From Alkalimarinus coralli (GTDB lineage Bacteria; Pseudomonadota; Gammaproteobacteria; Pseudomonadales; Oleiphilaceae), in NCBI RefSeq assembly GCF_023650515.1, contig NZ_CP096016.1:2661001-2725000 (forward strand): a stretch of DNA of 64,000 bases, given 5' to 3'. Of the stretch, positions 1 through 7,890 are shown in pieces. Numbering within the stretch: position 1 is the first letter of the stretch; the number at the start of each line of letters is the position of its first letter. The notes beneath the pieces were generated by a model. The model was not told where the DNA came from, made no database searches, and was given only the letters and a program-made list of their open reading frames with translations. The position numbers were made by a program, and so were the translations under genes.

Positions 1-94
1 TGCAACACTGACTCAACTATTAGATGTTGACCCTGAAAATAAACAAGCCCTAAAAATGCGGCAACAGACTGCTCAATATATTAATCGTCAATAG
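1..94 (+). CDS. C-terminal end of an upstream protein (partial)
   Basis: An open frame from base 2 to a TAG at 92-94 (followed by a second TAG) gives a 30-residue tail, beginning ATLTQLLDVDPENKQ. The DVDPENKQAL stretch resembles the end of a TPR-type helix pair, where DP-N-A-L is common. The rest of the gene lies before the window, so the product cannot be named. No terminator hairpin is obvious before the next promoter region. Confidence 0.45.
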   Translation, partial: ATLTQLLDVDPENKQALKMRQQTAQYINRQ

Positions 95-152
95 TAGCCT
101 CCGTAAAAGCCATTTCTTATCGTAGCAATCATAGTTATTTAACCACTCTTGA

Positions 153-209
153 TGAATATCAAGTAAATATAAATGAGAACAATTATCATTTGCGTTTACT
201 TGATATTCA
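153..209. repeat. 15-bp inverted repeat flanking the Fur box
   Basis: TGAATATCAAGTAAA at 153-167 is the exact reverse complement of 195-209, with a 27-base loop that contains the Fur-type box. The left arm also overlaps a smaller dyad, CTTGAT-N4-ATCAAG (148-163). The right arm ends a few bases before the weak Shine-Dalgarno AGGG of the receptor. It could be a second operator or a leader RNA hairpin that limits translation. Confidence 0.6.
174..188 (+). promoter_or_regulatory. Fur-type operator upstream of the first TonB receptor
   Basis: TGAGAAC-A-ATTATCA matches the 7-1-7 Fur consensus TGATAAT-n-ATTATCA at 12 of 14 positions. It lies about 40 bases before the receptor start codon. It sits inside the loop of a perfect 15-bp inverted repeat (153-167 with 195-209). 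Confidence 0.7.
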
Positions 210-228
210 CTTGAGCAGGGTCAGAATT

Positions 229-2502
229 ATGAGGACAAAAAGCAACGGAATAAACTCTATTTTGTTATTCATGCTATCCACAGGACACCTATACGCAAAT
301 GAGCAGATGACAGAAGACAGCGTCAATCTATCTCCCTTAGTTATCCAAGGGGACAAAAGCCCTGGCTCAACCACTAAGACCACTCTAAAAAACAATCTAT
401 ACAATGTTCCCGGTGGAACCAATTTGGTTGACTTGAATGACTTATCAACCAGCAAATCAACGCTTAGCGATGTTCTTAAGAACGAGCCAGGCGTTATTAT
501 GCAAGAGTTTTTTGGAGGAAATGACCAACCTAGATTGAACATCCGAGGCTCAGGAATTCAAGACAATCCGGTTAATCGCGGCGTACAGCTGCTATCAAGC
601 GGCTTGCCTCTAAACCAATCCGATGGTTCTTTTATTATTGGTCTTCTTGCGCCACAGCAAATGCGTTATATTTCTGTATACCGAGGTGCTAATGCTCTCC
701 AGTATGGCGGCGCAGCGCTAGGTGGCGCCATTAATATGGTTCCTAGAACAGCCCTTAACAGCAACAATTTTATCCAGGCAGAAGGTGGCTCTAACAGCCA
801 ATTTAACGGAAATTTTGGCTTTGGCCACAAAAACGAACTTTGGGATTATTACATCAGCGGTGGGCGAGCCCAGTCTGATGGATTTCGTAACCACAGTGAA
901 GGCGAACGAACTGACTTGGCGTTTAATGTTGGCTATCAAATTAATGAGAATATAGAAAATAGAACTTATTTTAACTATGCCGACAATTACTTCCAAATTC
1001 CATTCGTAGTTCAAAAAGGCATCGCAACTGAACACCCTGAAGCCGTTATAGGTGATGGCTATGCTTCCAACTATGCCCCTCCCTCTGGTCTGCCAGCTCC
1101 CGCAGTCAACCATCCAACCTTTGGGTGGAATGCGCGAGGGGGCTGGGATGGTGTTTTTAACGTCTACAAGCGTAAGCCTCATAGAGACACGCAGCAACTT
1201 CGATTAGCAAATACCACAAGTATAAGCTTTGACCATACCGATCACGAGCTGGGTGTTTTTGCTGAAACGGTAGACGACGTATTTACCGACCCATTGTCTC
1301 ATGCAGTGGTTGAATCAAACAATCTAGGGGTTCGCTACGCCTTTAATACATCAGGTAACCTGATTACACCACAAGACGACCTGCTCATTTCGTTAACCGC
1401 CAACCAGGGAGACATGCCAACTGAGTACTGGGTTAATAACCCAGAAGATGGAACGCGTTTATTTCAGTTCGCAGATTTGGATATGGATGCAAACAATATT
1501 GCATTAAATATGCAATATAAAGCTAGAGTTCACGACCAAGTACAGTTAATTACAGGGCTTCAATGGTTGCATAACGAACGGGATATAAAGGGAAAAGCAT
1601 CTACTCCCCCATCTCAAGGATTTGATAAAACAGTTGCCAATGTCAATCAGGATCTGTCATTCGATGCATTCAACCCTAAAATTGGTTTGATTTATGAAGC
1701 AGATGAATCTGTGCGTTTCTTTACTAACCTGAGTCGTAGCATGGAAGCACCGACATTTAACCACCTCGTTACCCGAATGGTTGGGCCTCTTATTGTGCCG
1801 GGTGAAACCAGTCCGCCTTCGCCGCCGTTTACTGATGCCGAAATAGCATCAGGCGCTGCTTTAAAAGACCTAAAAGCACAAACGGCCTGGACACTTGAGT
1901 TAGGTACTCAAGGTGATTGGAACGATACATCGTGGCAAATGACGTACTACCACTCAAAGGTGGAAGATGAGCTGATAACGCTGGTAACGGGGTTTGCCGT
2001 GAACGCAGAAACTCTCAATTACACCGATGGTACAACGCATCAAGGAGTCGAGCTAGGCTTCAATACCCTTCTTGGAAACAACTTGCTGCTGGGCGGGGAC
2101 CGCTTAAACACTAATATTATCTACAACTACAGCCACTTTACCTTTGATGGCGGCATTTATAGTGGCAACCAAATAGCGGGAATTCCTGAACACCTTGGGT
2201 ATGTTGAGTTAGCTTACCAACCAAACAATAAGATTCTTATCGCGCCAAATGTCAGATGGCAACCATCAGATACCTATGTTGATCATTCCAATACGCAAGT
2301 TCAGGACGCATTTATGTTGCTAGGAATAAAAGCATCTTACAAAGCAACAGAGTCATTCCGACTCTACGCTGATTTGGATAATATTAACGACGAAACTTAC
2401 CAGACATCTTATGTGATACGGGGCATTTCAGATGCCAATCAGCCTACGTTTCTTCCTGGCCAGGGCCTTAGCTTTTCTTTAGGGGCAACGTATTCATGGT
2501 AA
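229..2502 (+). CDS. TonB-dependent outer membrane receptor (first)
   Basis: This is a 757-residue outer membrane receptor that would bind an iron or other metal chelate (or another scarce nutrient) and import it using TonB energy. A signal peptide (about 23 residues, ending LYA before NEQ) precedes a PLVI TonB-box-like stretch and a plug domain with the NIRG...GxxLNQ pattern. A beta-barrel follows and ends in an aromatic residue (TYSW). The ATG at 229 is preferred over an in-frame TTG at 190, because it gives a clean signal peptide and has AGGG 8 bases upstream. It is the first gene of a five-gene run whose members all overlap. The Fur-type box upstream implies iron-dependent repression. The substrate is unknown. 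Confidence 0.9.
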   Translation: MRTKSNGINSILLFMLSTGHLYANEQMTEDSVNLSPLVIQGDKSPGSTTKTTLKNNLYNVPGGTNLVDLNDLSTSKSTLSDVLKNEPGVIMQEFFGGNDQPRLNIRGSGIQDNPVNRGVQLLSSGLPLNQSDGSFIIGLLAPQQMRYISVYRGANALQYGGAALGGAINMVPRTALNSNNFIQAEGGSNSQFNGNFGFGHKNELWDYYISGGRAQSDGFRNHSEGERTDLAFNVGYQINENIENRTYFNYADNYFQIPFVVQKGIATEHPEAVIGDGYASNYAPPSGLPAPAVNHPTFGWNARGGWDGVFNVYKRKPHRDTQQLRLANTTSISFDHTDHELGVFAETVDDVFTDPLSHAVVESNNLGVRYAFNTSGNLITPQDDLLISLTANQGDMPTEYWVNNPEDGTRLFQFADLDMDANNIALNMQYKARVHDQVQLITGLQWLHNERDIKGKASTPPSQGFDKTVANVNQDLSFDAFNPKIGLIYEADESVRFFTNLSRSMEAPTFNHLVTRMVGPLIVPGETSPPSPPFTDAEIASGAALKDLKAQTAWTLELGTQGDWNDTSWQMTYYHSKVEDELITLVTGFAVNAETLNYTDGTTHQGVELGFNTLLGNNLLLGGDRLNTNIIYNYSHFTFDGGIYSGNQIAGIPEHLGYVELAYQPNNKILIAPNVRWQPSDTYVDHSNTQVQDAFMLLGIKASYKATESFRLYADLDNINDETYQTSYVIRGISDANQPTFLPGQGLSFSLGATYSW

Positions 2503-3497
2503 CTAACAGCTTAGTTTGGTTAAAAATAGCATGTATAACAGTTCTGCTATTCATGTTCTCTTTAGCTAATGCGGTTGAGAAGCGGCAACAAATAACGCTG
2601 GCGGGCCCTATGGCCAGCGTTTCCAACCCACTGATGCGCATGGTGTCCTCAGGGGCACTGACTGATATTACAGACAGTCTCAAGTTTGAACTCTGGAGAA
2701 CGCCAGACCAAATGCGAGCAATGTCTCTGAATGGTAACGTAGATTTCATAGCAACCCCAACTAATGTTGCGGCTAATCTTTACAATCGTGGTGCCGATAT
2801 TCGCTTACTTAATGTATCCGTCTGGGGGATACTTTGGATGGTTTCAAGAGATAACAGCCTTAAAACCATCGCCGACTTTAAAGACAAAGAAATTGCTATG
2901 CCATTTAGGGGCGACATGCCAGATATTATCTTTTCAACATTGGCTAAATCTTCAGGGCTCAACCCCAAGACCGATTTCAATTTACGCTATGTTGCGAGCC
3001 CGTTAGACGCAATGCAACTATTAATAATGCGTCGGGTTGATCACGCGTTACTAGCCGAACCTGCTATATCAATGGCCTTACGCAAAACTCAGTCTTTTCC
3101 GGTGAAAATGATTGCCCCTGACCTCTATAGAAGTGCCAATCTGCAAGATGAATGGGGGCGGCTACTAAAGCGACAAAGTAGTATCCCTCAAGCAGGCATG
3201 GCGGTTCTCAATAGCGCTCTTTCAAGCCATGAGATTAAGCGATTTAATGATGAGTATCGAAAAGCTACACAGTGGTGCATCGACAACCCGGATGAAGCGG
3301 GGCAATTAATTGGGAAAACAGTCAAAATGTTAACACCGGAAGCAATCTCAGACTCCATTAAAGTGAGCCAAATACGCGTCGTTTCTGCTACCGAAGCAAA
3401 ATCTGACTTAGAGCATTTCTTTTCTATGTTACACCAGGAAACCCCCGCCCTTATTGGCGGGACGCTACCTAGCAACTCGTTTTACTATACAGAATGA
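2496..3497 (+). CDS. ABC transporter periplasmic binding protein, NMT1/SsuA-like
   Basis: This 333-residue protein has a signal peptide (hydrophobic core ending SLANA before VEKRQ) and the fold pattern of NitT/TauT/NMT1-type solute-binding proteins. Typical segments are a mid-N-terminal region with DFIATPTNVAANLY, a hinge region around KDKEIAMPFRG, and ALLAEPAIS in lobe two. It should deliver the ligand from the periplasm to the permease encoded next. The ATG overlaps the receptor stop by 7 bases and has AGGGG 10 bases upstream, so the two are translationally linked. Automatic labels such as nitrate or taurine transporter would be guesses. Pairing with a TonB receptor suggests a ligand too large or too scarce for porins. 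Confidence 0.82.
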   Translation: MVTNSLVWLKIACITVLLFMFSLANAVEKRQQITLAGPMASVSNPLMRMVSSGALTDITDSLKFELWRTPDQMRAMSLNGNVDFIATPTNVAANLYNRGADIRLLNVSVWGILWMVSRDNSLKTIADFKDKEIAMPFRGDMPDIIFSTLAKSSGLNPKTDFNLRYVASPLDAMQLLIMRRVDHALLAEPAISMALRKTQSFPVKMIAPDLYRSANLQDEWGRLLKRQSSIPQAGMAVLNSALSSHEIKRFNDEYRKATQWCIDNPDEAGQLIGKTVKMLTPEAISDSIKVSQIRVVSATEAKSDLEHFFSMLHQETPALIGGTLPSNSFYYTE

Positions 3498-4276
3498 ACG
3501 CCCTCCTTAATATTCTAAAAAACTTCCCTCGCTATCTCTGGGGCGGCTGGGGAGCCATTGCCAGCATCTGCATCTTTATTGCGTTTTGGGAGTACGGGTA
3601 CCAAACCTATGGAAGCCTGATTCTCCCCTCTCCTCAAGTCGCCTTTTCTACATTATGGCAGTTATTACAAGATGGCGATTTGCAGACAGAGTTATTGATC
3701 TCATTAAAAAGAGCCATGTGGGGCTTTCTCATATCGGTGGCATTGGGGACAACATTAGGTTTATTAGCCGGCCTATTTGCGACCGCATCAATGATGAGTC
3801 GTCCTCTCGTAACTATCTTAATGGGAATGCCACCGATAGCGTGGATTGTACTTGCTATGATGTGGTTCGGTATGACTGATATGACGGTGGTATTTACCAT
3901 CGTGATAGCATCTTTTCCAATGGTGTTTGTAGGTGCCCTTCAAGGCACCAGAACACTTGAAAATGATCTAAACACGATGAGTAACATATTTAAAGTTCCT
4001 TTGAGAATGAAAGTAGTTGATATCTATTTTCCGCATATTTTTTCCTATGTTTTCCCCGCATGGAGCGTCTCACTAGGCACCTGCTGGAAAGTCGTGGTAA
4101 TGGCCGAACTGCTCGCTAGTAATAGTGGCATTGGCGCTGCGTTAGCCATTAGCCGCTCACAACTCGACACCGCAACTGCACTCGCCTTGGTCACGATCAT
4201 GGTTGCGTCTCTATTATTAATTGAATACCTGTTAATGGAGCCCATCAAGCGGGAGGTCGAACAGTGGCGCAATTAA
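3494..4276 (+). CDS. ABC transporter permease, SsuC/TauC-like
   Basis: This 260-residue inner membrane permease has about six hydrophobic helices and a BPD_transp_1-type EAA-like loop (GALQGTRTLENDL, with the IFKVP-P-I stretch following), which contacts the ATPase. ATG overlaps the stop of the binding protein by 4 bases (ATGA), which is typical of coupled translation. It forms the membrane channel of the importer with the products of the genes on either side. Confidence 0.85.
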   Translation: MNALLNILKNFPRYLWGGWGAIASICIFIAFWEYGYQTYGSLILPSPQVAFSTLWQLLQDGDLQTELLISLKRAMWGFLISVALGTTLGLLAGLFATASMMSRPLVTILMGMPPIAWIVLAMMWFGMTDMTVVFTIVIASFPMVFVGALQGTRTLENDLNTMSNIFKVPLRMKVVDIYFPHIFSYVFPAWSVSLGTCWKVVVMAELLASNSGIGAALAISRSQLDTATALALVTIMVASLLLIEYLLMEPIKREVEQWRN

Positions 4277-5025
4277 CCCAAACAAGCAGTCTACAGGTCA
4301 GCCACCTTAATCACCGTTTTGGCCCTGCAGAAATACTACGCGATATCAATTTTAGCGTGAAAAAAGGGCAAGTCGTGTCTGTTGTCGGCCCTAGCGGAGG
4401 GGGTAAAACCACGCTTTTACACTTGTGTGCAAGACTACTGGATGTGCTGGATGGGGAAATCATAAACACATTCGAAAGTTTTTCTTTTGCCTTTCAAGAT
4501 GCTCGATTACTACCCTGGCAAACTACCCTGGATAACATAGCCTTTGGGCTGAAAGCAAAAGGTGTTAAAAAAGCCCAGCGGCATGCTCAAGCAAAAGACA
4601 TTGCTTTACGCTTTGGTTTAGATGAAATAGATTTTAATAAATTCCCTAAAGACTTAAGCGGCGGCATGCGCCAACGAGTTGCCTTTGCTCGCGCACTAGT
4701 CGTTCAACCTGAGCTATTATATCTGGATGAACCTTTTTCAGCGTTGGATATAGGCTTAAAACAAGAGCTGCAAAGCATTTTAGTAGAGCTCGTTAACCTT
4801 CAAAATTTATCAATCTTGTTTATCACCCACGACCTTATGGAGGCCGTTAGGTTAAGCCATGAAATTTTACTCCTTGATATTGACCCTGGGCGAATAGTCG
4901 AAAGCTTTACACTTAACAAGCCGCTACCAGAACGGGACGACCAGTTTGTTTATCAGGAAACCGCAAGGCTGCTAGCACATCCCAAAATAAGGCAAACCTT
5001 TGAATTAAACCTGAGGGCTAAATAG
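4264..5025 (+). CDS. ABC transporter ATP-binding protein, SsuB/TauB-like
   Basis: This 253-residue ATPase has Walker A GPSGGGKTT near residue 39, a Q-loop in FQDARLLPWQ, signature LSGGMRQR, Walker B LLYLDEPFSALD, and an H-loop ITHD. The order and length are those of the nitrate/sulfonate/taurine ATPase subfamily. The GTG start at 4264 lies inside the permease gene (13-base overlap) and has GGGAGG about 7 bases upstream. It powers the importer formed with the preceding permease. Confidence 0.9.
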   Translation: MAQLTQTSSLQVSHLNHRFGPAEILRDINFSVKKGQVVSVVGPSGGGKTTLLHLCARLLDVLDGEIINTFESFSFAFQDARLLPWQTTLDNIAFGLKAKGVKKAQRHAQAKDIALRFGLDEIDFNKFPKDLSGGMRQRVAFARALVVQPELLYLDEPFSALDIGLKQELQSILVELVNLQNLSILFITHDLMEAVRLSHEILLLDIDPGRIVESFTLNKPLPERDDQFVYQETARLLAHPKIRQTFELNLRAK

Positions 5026-6257
5026 TGGCAGCCACTCCAAAGACATTAAACCCACCGCTGTCGCACACTTTACTTGCTTATGGGTTCCGTCCATTTTTTT
5101 TATTATTATCTGGTTATATTGTTCTCACTGCCCTGCTTTGGGGAGTGCATTGGGGGGGCTTTATCACCCTGAGTTTTACTGGCAACATCATTGAATGGCA
5201 TATATACGAAATGCTGTTTGGTCTGGCAGGAGCCGGAATTGCAGGGTTTCTACTGACCGCACTACCAGAGTTTTTTGAGCGAACCACTCCCATAACAGAC
5301 AGCCCCTTAATGTGGGCAATTATTCTGTGGGCCGTTGGGCGACTTAGCTTCTGGATGATCGACCTGCTTGGCCCACTCATCGTCAGCATAGTCAATTTAT
5401 CTTTTTGGTTGTGGCTACTTTTTCAAGTCATCAAGCCAGTGCTTTCAGACCCGCAAAAGAGGCATTCAGCTCTAGCGTTTTCAATCATGCTATTAACAAC
5501 GATTCAGGTCGTCTTTTTTATATCAAAAATTGGCTCATTACGCCTATTAACGGGAGTCACAGCTGACTCTATTGCCGTTCTAAAACTAGCTGTAGGGGCG
5601 TTTATGATACTGATTCTCTCAGTCTTGCAGCGCGTTAATACCGGTGTGATCAATAGCTTATTGGAGCAACATGAGATAAACGAATTATTTATATCCCGCC
5701 CTCCCAGGTATTATTTAGCTATTTTTACCCTGCTACTATTTACGACAGCTGAATTTTTGATACCTGAGAATCATATTCTGGCTTGGTTAGCATTTGCTGT
5801 TTCGGCTGCAATACTCAATATCCTAAATGACTTCTTTATTAAAGACGTCCGATTGTTCACTATTCCACTGGTTTGGCCGTTAGCCTCTATTCTTCTGCTA
5901 ATGGCCTTTGGTTATGGTTTTATGGCGGTTAATTATTTAGATGATAGTTTCTACGGAATAAACCATTTCAGGCACATCTTAACCACTGGCGCACTCGGGC
6001 TTGCTTACATAATGATAATGACCATTGTCTCCACCGTACATACGGGCAGAATATTACAGGCTAGCAAATGGTTAAATGTAACGGTCATTTTCATCATTAT
6101 TGCCAGCGTGCTTAGATCCTCTATAGCATTTTTGCCTCACTACGCGCCTTTGTTATATGCTAGCTCTTCGTTTTTGTGGGCTGGAGCATTTGTGGTTTAT
6201 CTGGTTAGGTTTTACTCCATTCTTATGAATCCAAGAGTCGACGGTTTGCCAGGATAA
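5025..6257 (+). CDS. NnrS family haem/copper-type membrane protein
   Basis: This 410-residue polytopic protein has about twelve hydrophobic helices. It starts with the family hallmark (LLAYGFRPFFLL) and has His residues spaced along the helices (EWHIYEMLFG; NHFRHILTTGALG; TVHTGR). Characterised NnrS proteins bind haem and copper and protect against nitric oxide in denitrifiers. Here there are no denitrification genes nearby. The gene is locked into a Fur-type receptor/ABC operon: GTG overlaps the ATPase TAG by one base, and GAGGG precedes it. This suggests a role in processing or sensing the imported metal or haem compound rather than in denitrification, which is inference. Confidence 0.85.
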   Translation: MAATPKTLNPPLSHTLLAYGFRPFFLLLSGYIVLTALLWGVHWGGFITLSFTGNIIEWHIYEMLFGLAGAGIAGFLLTALPEFFERTTPITDSPLMWAIILWAVGRLSFWMIDLLGPLIVSIVNLSFWLWLLFQVIKPVLSDPQKRHSALAFSIMLLTTIQVVFFISKIGSLRLLTGVTADSIAVLKLAVGAFMILILSVLQRVNTGVINSLLEQHEINELFISRPPRYYLAIFTLLLFTTAEFLIPENHILAWLAFAVSAAILNILNDFFIKDVRLFTIPLVWPLASILLLMAFGYGFMAVNYLDDSFYGINHFRHILTTGALGLAYIMIMTIVSTVHTGRILQASKWLNVTVIFIIIASVLRSSIAFLPHYAPLLYASSSFLWAGAFVVYLVRFYSILMNPRVDGLPG

Positions 6258-6281
6258 ATCCTATTTCTCGGCATATTAATA

Positions 6282-6441
6282 GAGAGTTTTGCACGACTAC
6301 TGCGCTTACAAATTCATCGTTAAAAAATGGCTCAAAATGGTGCGCTCTCCTGGGTCGACCGGGACTTATTACACATAAACTGCGCTTTTTCGTCATTTTT
6401 GCCTTGTCTTTGCTTCGCTCATAACATCGTGCAAAGCTCTC
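6282..6441 (+). mobile_element. MITE-like element, copy A (about 160 bp)
   Basis: Imperfect terminal repeats GAGAGTTTTGCACGA and TCGTGCAAAGCTCTC (14 of 15 complementary) bound a non-coding insert. The 5-bp direct repeat TAATA sits on both sides (6277-6281 and 6442-6446). The interior matches copies B and C over most of its length but carries extra bases around 6340-6365. It has no coding capacity. Confidence 0.8.
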
Positions 6442-6525
6442 TAATAAGCAAATTGTCACAACAAATTTGCCACACGCTCCCCTACTCCCTCAGCACAATA
6501 ATCGTTTAATCTCTTAATATTTTAT

Positions 6526-6540
6526 TGCGAATAATTATCA
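6526..6540 (+). promoter_or_regulatory. Fur-type operator upstream of the DUF2325 gene
   Basis: TGCGAAT-A-ATTATCA matches the 7-1-7 Fur consensus at 12 of 14 positions. It ends 39 bases before the DUF2325 start codon. The remainder of the 6258-6579 gap is filled by MITE copy A. Confidence 0.65.
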
Positions 6541-6579
6541 TTTGCATAAAATATAAGATTTAGCTTAGAGAAAGCCGTT

Positions 6580-7809
6580 ATGTGCGCCCCTTCAAACAGC
6601 AAGACATCGAGCCTTCGTTCAAGTCATTTAACCCGAAAAAAGCTATGGCATCTTGATAAGGCCTATCACTGCAGCATTATTGGAACGTGCCTTTCACTGG
6701 CAGAGCTAAAGCAAATCACAAAAAAATACCAAATTACGACAGATGGTAAAATGACTGATTATAAGTTGCACAGCATTTTTGTTAACTCAGTCAGTGCCGC
6801 CAGTGACCCAATTCGCTATATTCAAAAGTTTCTCGATAAAAAATATAGCTCGCAAATAAAGCGTTACGCTAAAGCAAGATCACTTGAAGAGTTTGAACAA
6901 CTCTGGAGTGAAGCCCTTGAAAGTGGGGATGTTGCAGGTGCCTTTTGGGCCATTGTCACTAACCCGCATATAGACAACAACCTGCTGCAACGAGTAACAG
7001 GTGAAGTGCATATGTTATCTCACATATCGGGCGCATCAACGCGAAACGACATAAAAGTTGTGGGAAAACTGCGAGCACAAAAACAAATGGCCAATGAAGC
7101 TCATTCAAAAACCACCTCTTCCATGGCCGCTCAATTGCGGCAAAAAGAGTCTGACATTAGAAGTTTAAATAAAGAGATACGATACTACAAAGCTCAAATG
7201 AAAGCGCTAGAGATAGAAAAACAGAAATTGGACATTATAGAAAAAGAGGGAGGACTCGCGCAGCTCAAAAACCTTGGTAAACAGCTTGAGGTAACCGCTT
7301 TAAGAGCACAACAAGCTGAACAGCATTCAAGCGGCTTGGAGATAAAACTTAAACAGTTCGCTCAAAATAACGAACATCTACAACAAGAACTGGTTATACA
7401 CCGAGCCGAGAAACAAGCTGTAGAATCAACACTCAACAGGCTGTTGAGCGACCACTGCAATAAGAGTTGCGAGCTTTCAGAAACAGAAGAGTGCCCACTT
7501 AGAAACCTAACTGGCTTAAATATTCTTTATGTAGGGGGGCGAGCCAGTCAATGCTCTTTTTTTAGAGCGTTAGTAGAGCAATGTCATGGTGCGTTTCTTT
7601 ATCACGATGGAGGAAAAGAAGAAAGTCAATCAAAGCTCAATTCATTGCTGGCTCAAGCAGATGCGGTTCTCTGCCCAACTGACTGTGTTAGCCACGACGC
7701 ATACTATAGAGTGAAAAGGCACTGTGAGAGTCAAACGAAGCAACTTATCATGATCCCACACGCAAGCCTATCATCATTTACAAAAGGATTAGAGGAAGTA
7801 ATGATTTAG
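6580..7809 (+). CDS. DUF2325 domain protein with central coiled coil
   Basis: This is a 409-residue cytoplasmic protein with no signal peptide. An N-terminal alpha-helical region (about 1-170, rich in Leu and Lys) leads into a long heptad-type coiled coil (about 185-285). The C-terminal DUF2325 domain (about 310-409) contains ILYVGGRASQ, YHDGG and VLCPTDCVSHDAYYRVK. Cysteines cluster just before the domain (CNKSCELSETEECPL). The function of DUF2325 is unknown. The Fur-type box immediately upstream and the surrounding receptor genes tie it to metal or haem homeostasis. The start ATG is the first in frame and has GAGAA upstream. Confidence 0.8.
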   Translation: MCAPSNSKTSSLRSSHLTRKKLWHLDKAYHCSIIGTCLSLAELKQITKKYQITTDGKMTDYKLHSIFVNSVSAASDPIRYIQKFLDKKYSSQIKRYAKARSLEEFEQLWSEALESGDVAGAFWAIVTNPHIDNNLLQRVTGEVHMLSHISGASTRNDIKVVGKLRAQKQMANEAHSKTTSSMAAQLRQKESDIRSLNKEIRYYKAQMKALEIEKQKLDIIEKEGGLAQLKNLGKQLEVTALRAQQAEQHSSGLEIKLKQFAQNNEHLQQELVIHRAEKQAVESTLNRLLSDHCNKSCELSETEECPLRNLTGLNILYVGGRASQCSFFRALVEQCHGAFLYHDGGKEESQSKLNSLLAQADAVLCPTDCVSHDAYYRVKRHCESQTKQLIMIPHASLSSFTKGLEEVMI

Positions 7810-7890
7810 CGTTACGAATAACGCCTGATCTGTGTGACTCACTACAACATATAAGGTTACGAGAGTAAGCCAGTTAGACCAGGTTCACGC

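Noticed and set aside
190..228. Receptor start at the TTG at 190
   Set aside because: It lies at the Fur box edge, lacks a ribosome-binding site and would place a charged stretch before the signal peptide; ATG 229 is better.
2496..5025. Labelling the ABC importer as nitrate or taurine transporter
   Set aside because: Only subfamily resemblance supports it; the TonB receptor and Fur-type box point to another ligand.
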